Assembly: GCF_030540875.1 (NCBI RefSeq) | Contig: NZ_JAUOEM010000002.1 | Location: 62,001 to 126,000 of the forward strand | From: Flavivirga amylovorans | Lineage (GTDB): Bacteria > Bacteroidota > Bacteroidia > Flavobacteriales > Flavobacteriaceae | Length of the DNA stretch: 64,000 bases | Reading direction: 5' to 3' | Part shown: in pieces, positions 27,826-36,558 of the stretch | Position numbering within the stretch: position 1 is the first letter of the stretch | How the letters are laid out: each line of letters opens with the position of its first letter | Notes under the pieces: generated by a model | Seen by the model: the letters and a program-made list of their open reading frames with translations, nothing else | The model's database searches: none | What the model was told of the DNA's origin: nothing | Made by a program: the position numbers and the translations under genes

Positions 27826-27895
27826 CACACAACGTTTAGTATAACAAGAGAAGCCTGCCGATAGGCGACTATGATTTGTTATACTTTGTTATTTG
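27826..27895. repeat. attC-like site S1 (left end of array)
   Basis: AAC at 27831-27833, GTT at 27888-27890. Arms AGTATAACA / TGTTATACT. Short type (58 nt core to core) with loop GCCTGCCGATAGGC. Right flank GTTATTTGC is complementary to the left flank of S2. The stop codon of the next gene lies inside the right core. Confidence 0.75.
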
Positions 27896-28587
27896 CTTTT
27901 TTTTTCTTGTTCAACTTTCTGTATCGCACTAATATTAGCTTTTTCAATATCCGTCAAAAAATCATCAACATTTTCATAGATTCCTCTATACCATTCCTGT
28001 TTTTTAAAGTATCGATCCATTTTACCTCCCTCTCTAAAGATATAGCCATACTTTGCAAATATTTCGTTTCTCATTATTCTTAGTTCCTCTAAAGATAAAG
28101 ACCTTATATATTCATCTTTCATAATTTCAAATTCGGTTGTCTGTTTATAACTAAAATGGTCGCTGTCTTTTTCGAGAAAACCAAATTCAAACTGTGTTTC
28201 TACTCCTCCTAAAGGAATATCTAGTTTTAAATATTTTTGACTCCACCCCCTATTTTCTTTTATCACAAACTCACCACTAGTTTCATTTGAAAAGAATTTA
28301 TTTCCACTAATTTTTACATTCGTATATGTGAAGTATTCAACATCCCAATCAATTAATTCGATATTTTTAAAAGATCTATATACTGAAACACGCTGTGCGC
28401 AGATTATTTTTCCCTCTATCGCAATATTTATTTTGGATTCTTCTTCATCTAAAAACACAAACAAATATGCTCCTTCATATTCAGATACGTCGCTTGCTAT
28501 CCATGGAATCAATTCGGTTTTATCAAATTTCAGTTGACTTAATGAAACAGTTGGGATTAGTATTAATAAAAACAGTATTTTTTTCAT
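27889..28587 (-). CDS. Exported YARHG-domain protein
   Basis: Start placed at the ATG at 28587, giving a signal peptide MKKILFLLILIPTVSLSQ; the upstream in-frame ATG adds eight atypical residues. The last ~75 residues (LSLEELRIMRNEIFAKYGY, YFKKQEWYRGI, LTDIEKANI) are a YARHG domain, found in extracellular bacterial proteins. Central part is beta-rich and unknown. Sole gene of cassette S1-S2; its TAA overlaps the S1 core. Confidence 0.75.
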   Translation of the reverse strand: MKKILFLLILIPTVSLSQLKFDKTELIPWIASDVSEYEGAYLFVFLDEEESKINIAIEGKIICAQRVSVYRSFKNIELIDWDVEYFTYTNVKISGNKFFSNETSGEFVIKENRGWSQKYLKLDIPLGGVETQFEFGFLEKDSDHFSYKQTTEFEIMKDEYIRSLSLEELRIMRNEIFAKYGYIFREGGKMDRYFKKQEWYRGIYENVDDFLTDIEKANISAIQKVEQEKKSK

Positions 28588-28711
28588 TGTATCAATCTCG
28601 ATTAACATCAAATTTAGTTATTGATAATCAGTTAATTATTTTTTTCTTTTCTCAGCCTCTTTTTACCTCGTTAGCTCAAGGAATTAATCGGATTCTGATG
28701 TGGGGAATTGC

Positions 28712-28765
28712 AAATAACGGTTCAAATAAAAAGCCGTTTTTAATGCTTTTTATTTTGTGTTAGCC
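28712..28765. repeat. attC-like site S2 (short)
   Basis: AAC 28716-28718, GTT 28759-28761. Interior AAAAGCCGTTTTTAATGCTTTTT folds weakly. Left flank GCAAATAAC matches S1 right flank; right flank does not match S3, so this junction is decayed or rearranged. Confidence 0.55.
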
Positions 28766-28818
28766 ATTGTTTTCTAATTCAAGAAAGCATTAATTAAACT
28801 GACTTTTCTTACGAAATA

Positions 28819-29446
28819 CTAATCCCATTCATCCATTTCATCTTCGTCATCTAAATTTATGTCGGAGTCATAAAAATCTCTTTCTTCATCAAAATTAACA
28901 TCACAAGCTTGTAATAAATCTTCTATTTCCTCTTTTTTATCCTCAGAGATATTATTCTTAAACAAGTCTAGTTCATACAATTGATCTAATTCTTCCCAAG
29001 ATTCTGGAATACCTGTAATAAGATTTTCTGAAAGATCCATTCTCTCAAGGTTGAATAGACTCCCAATACTGGTTGGTAATTCAGTTAACTTGTTTCGATT
29101 TAAGTGTAGGTGGCAAAGTTCTTCGAGTTCTCCTACGGAATCTGGTAACTTAGTGAGTTCATTTTCTGATAGGTCCAGAATGCCTAATTCCTTTAATCCA
29201 CCAATGGATTCAGGTAAATTTTTGAGTTTGTTATTTCTAATATAGAGAGTCCCTAAATGGTTTAGTTCATTAATCCATTTAGGTATTTCTTCGATTTGAT
29301 TATCGCTCAAGTCCAGGTATTCCAAATTTGGAAAACTCCTTATGGATTCAGGTATTACATTTAAATTTTGGTTTGTTAATTTTAGGCAAGAGACTTTTTT
29401 TTTCTTTTAATGCTTCCTCAATGGAAGAATACATTTTATCATTCAT
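28819..29446 (-). pseudogene. Leucine-rich-repeat protein, frameshifted in a homopolymer
   Basis: The uninterrupted frame (28819..29325) has five to six LRRs of the LxxLxLSxNxLxxLPxSIGxL type and an acidic tail (LDDEDEMDEWD). Upstream, an ATG at 29446 starts MNDKMYSSIEEALKEKKK and, after a run of nine A (29395-29403 on the plus strand as T), the frame is lost. With eight A the reading continues KVSCLKLTNQNLNVIPESIR and joins the LRRs. One extra A thus separates the first ~18 codons. It could be decay, phase variation, or sequencing error. Protein-binding role; cassette S2-S3. Confidence 0.7.
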
Positions 29447-29473
29447 AAATTTTATCAATTAATGTTTAATAAT

Positions 29474-29606
29474 GTTTAACGTTTTTGTATAAGATTTGTA
29501 GCGTTGGTTTAGCAGTAAAGCTACTAAATAATTACTGACCAAGAAAGTCCGAGAGGACTTTGCAAGTAAGTAAAAAGCCAGCAATAAAGTTTATATGGTG
29601 TTATGG
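29474..29606. repeat. attC-like site S3
   Basis: AAC 29478-29480, GTT 29600-29602, inner TGTATAAG / TTTATATG. Interior GAAAGTCCGAGAGGACTTTGC hairpin. Flanks match neither S2 nor S4. Confidence 0.6.
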
Positions 29607-29613
29607 TCTGGTT

Positions 29614-30102
29614 TTAATTTTTCTCTACTTTTTTGTCAACTAATTCAGAAGAATTATTTTGAGTAAACCTTTTAAATATGGAAAAAGCAAGCGGAATAAT
29701 TATTGTTAATAATATTTCTTTAACCTGAAAATTAAGTTTAAATATAACAATTGATAATGCACAAAAGAACCATATAATACCAATTGCCAAGAAATAATTA
29801 TGAAAGAAGTTTTTTGAATTTTTCATTAGATTTATATTTTGAATTTGTTTGTTGAATTTGTCAATTGAATCTTCGATATAGGTCAGTAATCGTTGTTTTT
29901 CAGTTAATGATTCATTATTTATATCATAATCGAGTGTTTCGAAGATGAGTTTAATTGTAAAACTTCTAGGATTAACTTCTCCAGATTCGATTCGTTGTAA
30001 TGTTCTTACATTTATATTGCATTTTTCAACAACTTCCTCTTGGGTTAATCCTTTTTTCTTTCGAAGTTCTATTATTTTTTGTCCTAATTCTGGTTGCTTC
30101 AT
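29614..30102 (-). CDS. Xre-type regulator with two transmembrane helices
   Basis: 162 aa. N-terminal HTH (about 6-60): GQKIIELRKKKGLTQEEVVE, then CNINVRTLQRIESGEVNPRS. Two hydrophobic helices at about 100-120 and 125-145 (FLAIGIIWFFCALSIVIFKL and ILLTIIIPLAFSIF). A membrane-tethered DNA-binding protein, common in flavobacteria; target unknown. Cassette S3-S4. Confidence 0.8.
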   Translation of the reverse strand: MKQPELGQKIIELRKKKGLTQEEVVEKCNINVRTLQRIESGEVNPRSFTIKLIFETLDYDINNESLTEKQRLLTYIEDSIDKFNKQIQNINLMKNSKNFFHNYFLAIGIIWFFCALSIVIFKLNFQVKEILLTIIIPLAFSIFKRFTQNNSSELVDKKVEKN

Positions 30103-30245
30103 TTTTTTACTAAAATCTATTACAAGAATACAATTTGTTTAATACCCAAAAATAATTTCCACTAGTATTTTTCCCGACATTAACCCGACTTTTAATTTAT
30201 CTTGCTGATATACAGTTTTATTCTGTTTGACTGTAATGTTTTTTT

Positions 30246-30370
30246 TGCTAACGTGTTCGTGTATGGTTAGTTGCTTTGGTTAGAACTAAGTTATTAAAAG
30301 AAAACGAACCAGAGGAAAATCCATAGGATTTTCCGAGTACACACAGAACAAGCAATTAAATATACACTTT
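30246..30370. repeat. attC-like site S4, left part (interrupted by IS copy 1)
   Basis: AAC 30250-30252, then the GTGTATGGTTAGTTGC body of the S10/S18/S19 family and GAAAATCCATAGGATTTTC inner hairpin. It is cut after TATACACTTT by the IS; the remaining CTTTGTTGAGTGTAG is at 32051-32065, with CTTT on both sides as target duplication. Right flank is 8/10 complementary to the S5 left flank. Confidence 0.8.
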
Positions 30371-32050
30371 GTGCCTGTTGCACAAGACCAATATATAGAT
30401 AAAATGATTATCTTTAGTTATGCAAGGCAAGAAAGGTTATCAAGAGAAATTATTTGCTTAATTCCAATTGAGCGATCGTGTTCCCGAGCACAACTTTTAT
30501 AGGAGATTAAAAGAAGTTCTAGATCTCAACTTTTTATATCCAATGACCAAACCCTATTATGGATCAAGCGGTCAAAAGAGCATCGATCCCGTGGTTTTCT
30601 TTAAGCTGTGTTTGGTCGGTTATTTAGAAAACATCATCAGTGATAGACATTTGATACAGCATAGCAGTATGCGTTTGGATTTCCTCTATTTTTTAGGCTA
30701 TGATATAGATGAGGAACTGCCCTGGCATTCTACCATTAGTCGAACCCGTCAATTGTACCCAGAATCTATATTTGAGGAGGTTTTCACAAGGGTACTAAGA
30801 TTGTGCGTGGAAAAAGGTATGGTAAGTGGCCATACCCAGGCGATCGATTCTGCACCAATAAAGGCGAATGCCTCTATGGACAGTCTGGAGCTAAAAGTCC
30901 CAAAGGAAGATTTAGAAACTCATTTGCATCATATCCGGCATATCAGTAAAATAGATAAAAAAAAACTTCAATAAAGAAGTCAAAAGTTAATAAAACTTTA
31001 AGATCACAACAATCTCTAAGTGCTACTAGTCAAGAATTAGCTGCAATTAAAAGCAGAAATGAGAAATGGAGTAAAGATCAAGATCAGCGTCCAGGAGCAG
31101 GTAACAAAGCTAGTAAATACACTTCAAATAAAACGCATTATAGTCCTACCGACCCCGATTCACGGATCAGTGTAAAACCCGGTAAAGCAAGAAAGCTAAA
31201 CTACATGAGCCGATTAAGTGTAGATACCGCTCATCATGTTATTACAGATATCAATGCGTATCACGCAGATAAGAAAGATAATCAGTATTTACAGGATATC
31301 ACAAAGCGGTTAAAAAACAGATTACATACCCAAGGTTTACTTTGGCACAACTGTGTAGTTGATACAGGTTATAGTAGTGGAGAGAATTACGCCTTTTTAG
31401 AAAGCGAAGCTTTAAAGAGTTTTATACCACCGCATGGGACTTACAAAGGTGGTCCAGACGGTTTTACTTACCATAAAAAAGAAGATTATTATGTGTGTTC
31501 ACAAGGAAAAATTATACCATTTATAAAAGTGTTTTTAGATTATCGTACCAAGCACCAGAAAAAAAGAATATCGAGCAAGAAAGCATGTTTGTTTAGACTG
31601 TCCCTTAAAGCGGACCTGTTTAGGTAAAAGTGCTCAAGAGAAAAAATTTAGTGTCACTTATTATCGCGAGCAGTATCAACGAAATAAGGACGTTACATGA
31701 AATCAAAGCGACAAAGTACAGTAGAACCAGTTTTTGGAACTTTAAAAGAATACATGGGTCTCAGAAAAATCAATACTATTGGTATTTAGCAAGCTAATAA
31801 GGTAATGCACTTATCTGCTATGGCTTATAATTTAAAAAAATACTTGAAATTCATTACAAAAACAGTGAGAAGCGATGCCAAAACAGTCTATCATGTTGTA
31901 TTAAACATAAAACCCCTAATGACACTTAAAGTAAGACATTTACAAGCTCATAAATTTGAGAACAAACAAACGCGTCTTAAAACAAAAGCCCTTTAAATAC
32001 AAGCTTTTGAGTTGAATTCTGTGTTTTTTAGAGCCTTGCGCAACGATTAC
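30371..32050 (+). mobile_element. IS1182-type insertion sequence, copy 1 (degenerate)
   Basis: About 1.68 kb. Left end GTGCCTGTTGCACAAG and right end (reverse complement) GTAATCGTTGCGCAAG share the GTTGC-CAAG core. Flanked by CTTT duplicated at 30367-30370 and 32051-32054. Inserted in attC-like site S4. It shares most of its sequence with copy 2 at 36510-38206. Confidence 0.8.
30420..31996 (+). pseudogene. IS1182-family transposase, copy 1, multiply broken
   Basis: Reads MQGKKGYQEKLFA then a TAA where copy 2 has CAA, then FQLSDRVPEHNFYRRLKEVL with PYYGSSGQKSIDPVVFFKL and the DDE-type TQAIDSAPIKANASM. The frame breaks near 30965 and 31585, and has an in-frame TAG near 31787. No intact transposase can be made. 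Confidence 0.85.
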
Positions 32051-32069
32051 CTTTGTTGAGTGTAGTTTT

Positions 32070-32369
32070 TTATTCGATTATTCTATTTTTCAAATCCATT
32101 CTCTCGTGCAAAATTCTTATAATTTCAATTCTATCGCTTGATATTTGCTGATAAAATATAATGTGCTTTCCAGATTTTAGTCCAAGTAAGTTTCGGCTTA
32201 TTCCGTTATATTCTTTTCCTATATCTGGATTTTCTCCAATTCCATTACAAGTCATTTTAACGGTTGCATAATATTTATCGGCTTGATTTTCCGACCATTT
32301 TTCGAAAGTGTAGTCCCAAATTCCGTTTAAATCATCAATGGCTTCTTGTCTCAATATAACTTTAGCCAT
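32070..32369 (-). CDS. ParE/RelE-family toxin (pair 1)
   Basis: 99 aa. MAKVILRQEAIDDLNGIWDY, YYATVKMTCNGIGENPDIGKEY and HIIFYQQISSDRIEIIRILHERMD are the ParE fold with its typical C-terminal ILHxRMD. Overlaps the ParD antitoxin gene by 8 nt. ParE toxins target gyrase. Together they would stabilise the array. Cassette S4-S5. Confidence 0.88.
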   Translation of the reverse strand: MAKVILRQEAIDDLNGIWDYTFEKWSENQADKYYATVKMTCNGIGENPDIGKEYNGISRNLLGLKSGKHIIFYQQISSDRIEIIRILHERMDLKNRIIE

Positions 32370-32610
32370 TCTTTCTCTTTTCAGCTTTTAGTCTTTTCAG
32401 ATTTTCATCAAAGTCAAAATCTTCAACTAAAGGACTGTTCAATCCCTCTTGTATGGCATTTCTCAATGCGATTACTTTACTTTCTTCATTTTCTAACATT
32501 CTTAGTCCAGCTCTGATGACTTCGCTAACGTTTTTGTATCGACCAGCAGAAACTTGGGTTTGTACAAATTGGTCAAAATAATTTCCGAGTGATATGGATG
32601 TATTCTTCAT
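32362..32610 (-). CDS. ParD-family antitoxin (pair 1)
   Basis: Start at the ATG at 32610: MKNTSISLGNYFDQFVQTQV, then GRYKNVSEVIRAGLRMLENEE, the ribbon-helix-helix domain of ParD. 82 aa. An upstream TTG-type extension to 32676 is not needed. Promoter proximal to its toxin, as expected for autoregulation. Confidence 0.88.
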   Translation of the reverse strand: MKNTSISLGNYFDQFVQTQVSAGRYKNVSEVIRAGLRMLENEESKVIALRNAIQEGLNSPLVEDFDFDENLKRLKAEKRKNG

Positions 32611-32681
32611 TGTTTGATATTTATTCAAAATTACCAAAAATTGGTAAAAAATCCAAATTTTTCGATTTTCTCTCAAATTAC

Positions 32682-32743
32682 ATCCAACGATTAGTATAAG
32701 AGTAGTAGCGGATTTAATAAAATTACTTATACATTGTTGTATG
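32682..32743. repeat. attC-like site S5 (short)
   Basis: AAC 32686-32688, GTT 32736-32738. Arms AGTATAAG / CTTATACA, loop AGCGGATTTAATAAAA. Right flank GTTGTATGG has no match at S6. Confidence 0.65.
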
Positions 32744-32775
32744 GCGTTTTTTTCTTAACGGTATTGTTCAAACAT

Positions 32776-33450
32776 TTAATTCGTTAGTAAGTCTATCATT
32801 TTAAGCGCAACACTTGATGCGGATGCAGGGTTCTGTCCTGTTACTAAATTTCCATCATTTACAACATAAGATTTAAAAGGTTCGGTATGCGAAAATATTG
32901 CACCCTGTTTTTTTAGTTCATCATCAAGCATAAATGGAATTACGTTTCCAAGCGTATGTTTGTCAATTTCTTCCTCTGTTTTTGTGAATGAATTGATTTT
33001 CTTTCCTTTTAAGAAATTGCTTCCATTGGTTAATTTGACATTTAGTAACGCAGCAGGTCCATGGCAAACAGCACCAATAATTTTACCATTTTCGTATGCT
33101 TCTTTGATGATTTCTTTAACCAATGTATTGTCAATCATATCTGTCATTAATCCTAAGCCTCCAGGGAAGAAAATTGCATCATATGCAGTGGTATCAATAG
33201 AACTTAATTTATGACTAAAACTAAGTCTTTTAAATCCGTTACTTTCTTTAAAACTCCGACTGACTTTTTGAGAGGAATCATAGCCTACATAAGGCGGCTT
33301 TCCACCTAAGATACTAGCGAAATCTACAGTATATCCTTTATTGATGAATTCATAATAAGGGTCGGCTATTTCCGAAAATTCATAACCTGCTGGATGTTTT
33401 CCATTACCAGTTTTATCAGTACTGGTAACAATAAATAATATATGTTTCAT
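32776..33450 (-). CDS. DJ-1/PfpI-family protein (type 1 glutamine amidotransferase-like)
   Basis: 224 aa. AVCHGPAALLN carries the nucleophile-elbow Cys-His, with an upstream DAIFFPGGLG Glu/Gly block. Resembles Hsp31/YajL-like chaperone/glyoxalase proteins that detoxify methylglyoxal adducts. It follows the tautomerase gene after 37 nt. Same cassette (S5-S6) as a Crp-type regulator with matching operator upstream of the pair. Confidence 0.88.
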   Translation of the reverse strand: MKHILFIVTSTDKTGNGKHPAGYEFSEIADPYYEFINKGYTVDFASILGGKPPYVGYDSSQKVSRSFKESNGFKRLSFSHKLSSIDTTAYDAIFFPGGLGLMTDMIDNTLVKEIIKEAYENGKIIGAVCHGPAALLNVKLTNGSNFLKGKKINSFTKTEEEIDKHTLGNVIPFMLDDELKKQGAIFSHTEPFKSYVVNDGNLVTGQNPASASSVALKMIDLLTN

Positions 33451-33487
33451 TTTTTATTTATTTAAGTTCAAAAAAAAAGAAACAATA

Positions 33488-33904
33488 CTAACCTTTGCTT
33501 ATAGCATCGCCTAACTCTTCATTAGTCATTGCAATACCATCTAAGTTCCATCCTCCATTTACAGCATGAACTACGTTTACATAAATATTTTCTTTAGGTT
33601 GTACTCCTCCAGATAATTTGTGAATAATTTCTGTTGTATCTGCAAAAAAATGTTTCTGAACATTTCTGTCTGCAAGTGCAAATGATGGAACTTTCCATTC
33701 AATCCATGCACCAGAAAACTCTTTTCCTCCAGAGAAGGTTGAACTTTTAGGTAGTACAGTAACAGTAGCAGTCACATTAGGTGTCATTACTTTATTTCCT
33801 GTTAAACCATGATTTTTTAAGAATGCATCTGTAATTTGAGCTACTGCTTCTTTTTCTTTTCCTTTAGGCAATACGCCTTCTGTTAATGTCAATGTTAATG
33901 GCAT
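33488..33904 (-). CDS. Tautomerase-superfamily protein
   Basis: 138 aa. MPLTLTLTEGVLPKGKEKEA has the N-terminal Pro2 of the 4-oxalocrotonate tautomerase superfamily, and NIYVNVVHAVNGGWNLDGIA resembles the cis-3-chloroacrylic dehalogenase/MSAD-like C-terminal strand. Substrate unknown. First gene of the pair with the DJ-1 gene; a Crp-like operator lies about 76 nt upstream. Confidence 0.75.
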   Translation of the reverse strand: MPLTLTLTEGVLPKGKEKEAVAQITDAFLKNHGLTGNKVMTPNVTATVTVLPKSSTFSGGKEFSGAWIEWKVPSFALADRNVQKHFFADTTEIIHKLSGGVQPKENIYVNVVHAVNGGWNLDGIAMTNEELGDAISKG

Positions 33905-33979
33905 AATATTTATTTTTAAAGTGATGAACTTTATTGTTCATCAACAGTACAAATGTCCTATGATTGGAATGTTTAAAAG

Positions 33980-33993
33980 TTGTCTTATGACAA
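33980..33993. promoter_or_regulatory. Crp/Fnr-like operator upstream of tautomerase-DJ-1
   Basis: TTGTCTTATGACAA, a perfect 5+5 palindrome around TTAT, 76-89 nt before the ATG at 33904. It overlaps the eamA stop codon. Related to the sequence before the crp gene (35513-35526). Confidence 0.6.
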
Positions 33994-34872
33994 TGTTTTT
34001 GAGAATTGTGAAGTACTACTTTTACTAATAAGTAAACCTATTACGATACATATTCCTCCTGTGAAGTGATAGGTGTATAGCTGTTCTTTAAAAAAAACAG
34101 CAAATAGTGTGGCGGATAGTGGAATAATATTCATGTAAATTCCAGCTTTATCAGCCCCTTTAGTTTGAACCCCCTTTTGCCATAAAAAATAGGCCAATGC
34201 TGTACCTAAACATCCTATACCAAATACTGCAATCCAAAAATTGGTGGTGTGTGATGTTACTACTTTAGTTCCATTAATTGGTAGTAGAATAAAGAATCCA
34301 ATCAAACAGCATAGGCTTGTTAAAAGTGTAAAATTCAAACTTGAAATTGTAGTAGCATATTTTTTTACCCAAACATGATGTAATGCAAAAAGTACATTGG
34401 CTATCAGTATAAGAAAATCTCCATAATTAAATTGAATGCTATCAAGATTTGTAATATTTCCTTTTGAGATTAAATAAGTTACTCCAATGAAAGCGAGAAT
34501 GATACCGATGAGTTGAATTTTATTGATAGATGTCTTTAATATTTTATGTGAGAAAAGAATCGTCAACGCAGGGTTTAAACTGATAATAAGTGCTGCATTG
34601 ATTGCTGAAGTATTGAGTAACCCTAAAAAGAAAAATAAATTAAATCCGAAAAGACCAATAAAACCTGTAAGTGAAATACCTTTTAAGTTTTTTCGAATTA
34701 TTTCAAATGAAGGTAATTTTTTAACTACTAAAATCACCAAAGCTATAACGCCAAATAAGAAACGCCAAAAACCAGCTTCAATAAAATTCACTTCTTCTAA
34801 AATTACTTTGGCAAGGTGGAAATTTAGCCCTAAAAGAATAGGTGCAATAATCAAATAGAAAGTCGCTTTCAT
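33985..34872 (-). CDS. EamA/DMT-family transporter
   Basis: 295 aa with ten hydrophobic helices in two EamA halves (LGLNFHLAKVILEEV near the start; LGTALAYFLWQKGVQTKGAD in the second). Inner-membrane drug/metabolite exporter; substrate unknown. Ten nt after the Crp-type gene, so they form one operon. Confidence 0.9.
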   Translation of the reverse strand: MKATFYLIIAPILLGLNFHLAKVILEEVNFIEAGFWRFLFGVIALVILVVKKLPSFEIIRKNLKGISLTGFIGLFGFNLFFFLGLLNTSAINAALIISLNPALTILFSHKILKTSINKIQLIGIILAFIGVTYLISKGNITNLDSIQFNYGDFLILIANVLFALHHVWVKKYATTISSLNFTLLTSLCCLIGFFILLPINGTKVVTSHTTNFWIAVFGIGCLGTALAYFLWQKGVQTKGADKAGIYMNIIPLSATLFAVFFKEQLYTYHFTGGICIVIGLLISKSSTSQFSKTLS

Positions 34873-34882
34873 AAATAGCAGA

Positions 34883-35452
34883 CTACAATTTTGCTCGTAA
34901 CTTACTCAATGTAGAATTCGTCATTCCTAAATATGAAGCAACGGCTTTACTAGAAATACGAGATAGTAATTTAGGTTCGTGTTCCATAACCCATTTAAGT
35001 TTATCAATTCCCTCCATTCCTAAGAAGCTATAAATACGCATTTGTGAATGAATAAAAGCAAACTCTATAAATTTATGATAAACATTAGCAAATTGCGGTA
35101 CTGTATTAACTAATTTAAAAAAATCATCTCGATAAATTATTAGAAGTTCAGATGGTTCTAAAGAAACAAGACAATCTCTTGATGGTTTTTGAAGTATAAA
35201 GCTAGTGTTTGCAGATATGATTGAATCTTCTAATGCAAAGTACCCTGTAACTTCATTTCCTTTATTGTCAATTTCATAGAGTTTTAAACACCCTTTTTTT
35301 ATGAAGTAAAAATGTTTACATACTTGTCCAATATTACATAGCATTTCATTTCGGGTAGTTTTTATAGGTTTGAAGCTTTTAATTATTTGTTGTAATTCTT
35401 TCTCTCCAATTTCTCCGTGACTTTTAATATATTGTTCTAATTCTTGATACAC
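34883..35452 (-). CDS. Crp/Fnr-family transcription regulator
   Basis: 189 aa. Cyclic-nucleotide-binding-like domain (about 30-120: KTTRNEMLCNIGQVCKHFYF, GCLKLYEI) and a C-terminal wHTH (ISSKAVASYLGMTNSTLSKL). No conserved cAMP-contact set is visible. It probably controls itself, eamA and the tautomerase-DJ-1 pair through the shared palindrome. Cassette S5-S6. Confidence 0.88.
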   Translation of the reverse strand: MYQELEQYIKSHGEIGEKELQQIIKSFKPIKTTRNEMLCNIGQVCKHFYFIKKGCLKLYEIDNKGNEVTGYFALEDSIISANTSFILQKPSRDCLVSLEPSELLIIYRDDFFKLVNTVPQFANVYHKFIEFAFIHSQMRIYSFLGMEGIDKLKWVMEHEPKLLSRISSKAVASYLGMTNSTLSKLRAKL

Positions 35453-35512
35453 TTTGCGTTTTATGTTTTGTGATTCTGAGTGTAAATGTAAGAAGTGTTA
35501 ATTGTGTAAAGA

Positions 35513-35526
35513 TTGTCATATGACTA
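35513..35526. promoter_or_regulatory. Crp/Fnr-like operator upstream of the crp-eamA operon
   Basis: TTGTCATATGACTA: GTCATATGAC is a perfect 10-bp palindrome, about 61-74 nt before the crp ATG at 35452. Shares TTGTCnTATGAC with 33980-33993, suggesting autoregulation. Confidence 0.6.
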
Positions 35527-35579
35527 TCTTTTTTAATTCCTGATTTTTTGAATTTAGGTGGTGTCTTCTCAAATATTAT

Positions 35580-35782
35580 TTGTAACGTCTCATATAAGAA
35601 ACGTAGGGCAGGTGATAGGCGCTATCGTTTCGGTTCATTACTTAGCTAAATATAAATATTTTGCTTTTATCTTTTCTTCTATTCTATAAACGCCGAATTT
35701 TATATTTAGTGGACTTTGTTAATATTCACAAAACTTTGGATTTAGCACAAACGCCCTATGTTTTTTATAAATTGTTAGCTAA
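35580..35782. repeat. attC-like site S6 (long type)
   Basis: AAC 35584-35586, GTT 35774-35776; about 190 nt. Body GAAACGTAGGGCAGGTGATAG ... ACGCCCTATGTTTTTT-type arms, near-identical to S16. Right flank GTTAGC matches S7 left for six nt only. Confidence 0.75.
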
Positions 35783-35788
35783 TGTCTA

Positions 35789-36085
35789 TTATAATCTATT
35801 CTCAATATCCATTCTTTGATGTAGAATTCGAATTATTTCTACCATTTGAGTTTTCTTATCTATTTTATAGAATAAATAATGAAGTCTAACTTTAGTTCTT
35901 AAATATCCTTTTCTAACATAGCTAAAGTCTTTTCCTTCTTCTGGTTTTGTTGAGATATACTCAATCTCCTCAAAAATCTGATTTATATACCTGTCAGCTT
36001 GTTCAATAGACCAAGTTTCAAAAGTATATGCCCATATTTTTTCAAGGTCTTTTTCCGCTTCAACACTTATTTTATATTTCGTCAC
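35789..36085 (-). CDS. ParE/RelE-family toxin (pair 2)
   Basis: 98 aa. ISVEAEKDLEKIWAYTFETW and YLFYKIDKKTQMVEIIRILHQRMD are typical ParE. It overlaps its antitoxin gene by 14 nt. It is clearly distinct in sequence from pair 1, so the two pairs arrived separately. Cassette S6-S7. Confidence 0.88.
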   Translation of the reverse strand: MTKYKISVEAEKDLEKIWAYTFETWSIEQADRYINQIFEEIEYISTKPEEGKDFSYVRKGYLRTKVRLHYLFYKIDKKTQMVEIIRILHQRMDIENRL

Positions 36086-36326
36086 TCGAATATTTTTTAT
36101 GCATTGAACTTAAAAAATCACTCTTATTAAAGTTCTCTACAAATCCTGAGTTTTCTCCTTTTTTTAATTCTCTGATTAGTTCTTTTTTCTTATTTTCCTC
36201 TTGTTCAAATAATCTTAGCGCTGTTCTAACAACTTCGCTTGCAGAAGAAAATCGTCCTGAGGTTATTTGTTCACTTATAAACTCATTAAAGTAATCACCC
36301 AATAATATTGATGTATTCTTTGCCAT
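36072..36326 (-). CDS. ParD-family antitoxin (pair 2)
   Basis: 84 aa. MAKNTSILLGDYFNEFISEQ, then GRFSSASEVVRTALRLFEQEE: ribbon-helix-helix DNA-binding antitoxin. The acidic/hydrophobic C-terminus would wrap the toxin. Confidence 0.88.
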   Translation of the reverse strand: MAKNTSILLGDYFNEFISEQITSGRFSSASEVVRTALRLFEQEENKKKELIRELKKGENSGFVENFNKSDFLSSMHKKYSSDEI

Positions 36327-36384
36327 AATTATTGTTTTTTACAAATATACCAATTCCTGGTATTTAACACAAATCCTTAATGAA

Positions 36385-36509
36385 TGCTAACCGGTTGGTA
36401 TAAGATTGGTTGCGTGTGCAAGCACTAAAATAAGTAAATAAACACTGGCTGGAAAATTCCGCAGGAATTTTCCAAGTAAGCACTTACCAAGCAATTAATT
36501 TTATACCTT
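36385..36509. repeat. attC-like site S7, left part (interrupted by IS copy 2)
   Basis: AAC 36389-36391; inner hairpin GAAAATTCCGCAGGAATTTTC; cut after TTATACCTT by the IS. The right part CCGTGTTACCCACAG is at 38207-38221. Right flank GTTACCCACA matches S8 left flank exactly. Confidence 0.8.
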
Positions 36510-36558
36510 GTGCCTGTTGCACAAGACTAATATATAGATAAAATGCTTATCTTTATTT

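Noticed and set aside
28395-28763. Plus-strand 122-aa ORF over the YARHG gene and site S2
   Set aside because: Mostly antisense to a signal-peptide-bearing gene and composed of low-complexity hydrophobic codons.
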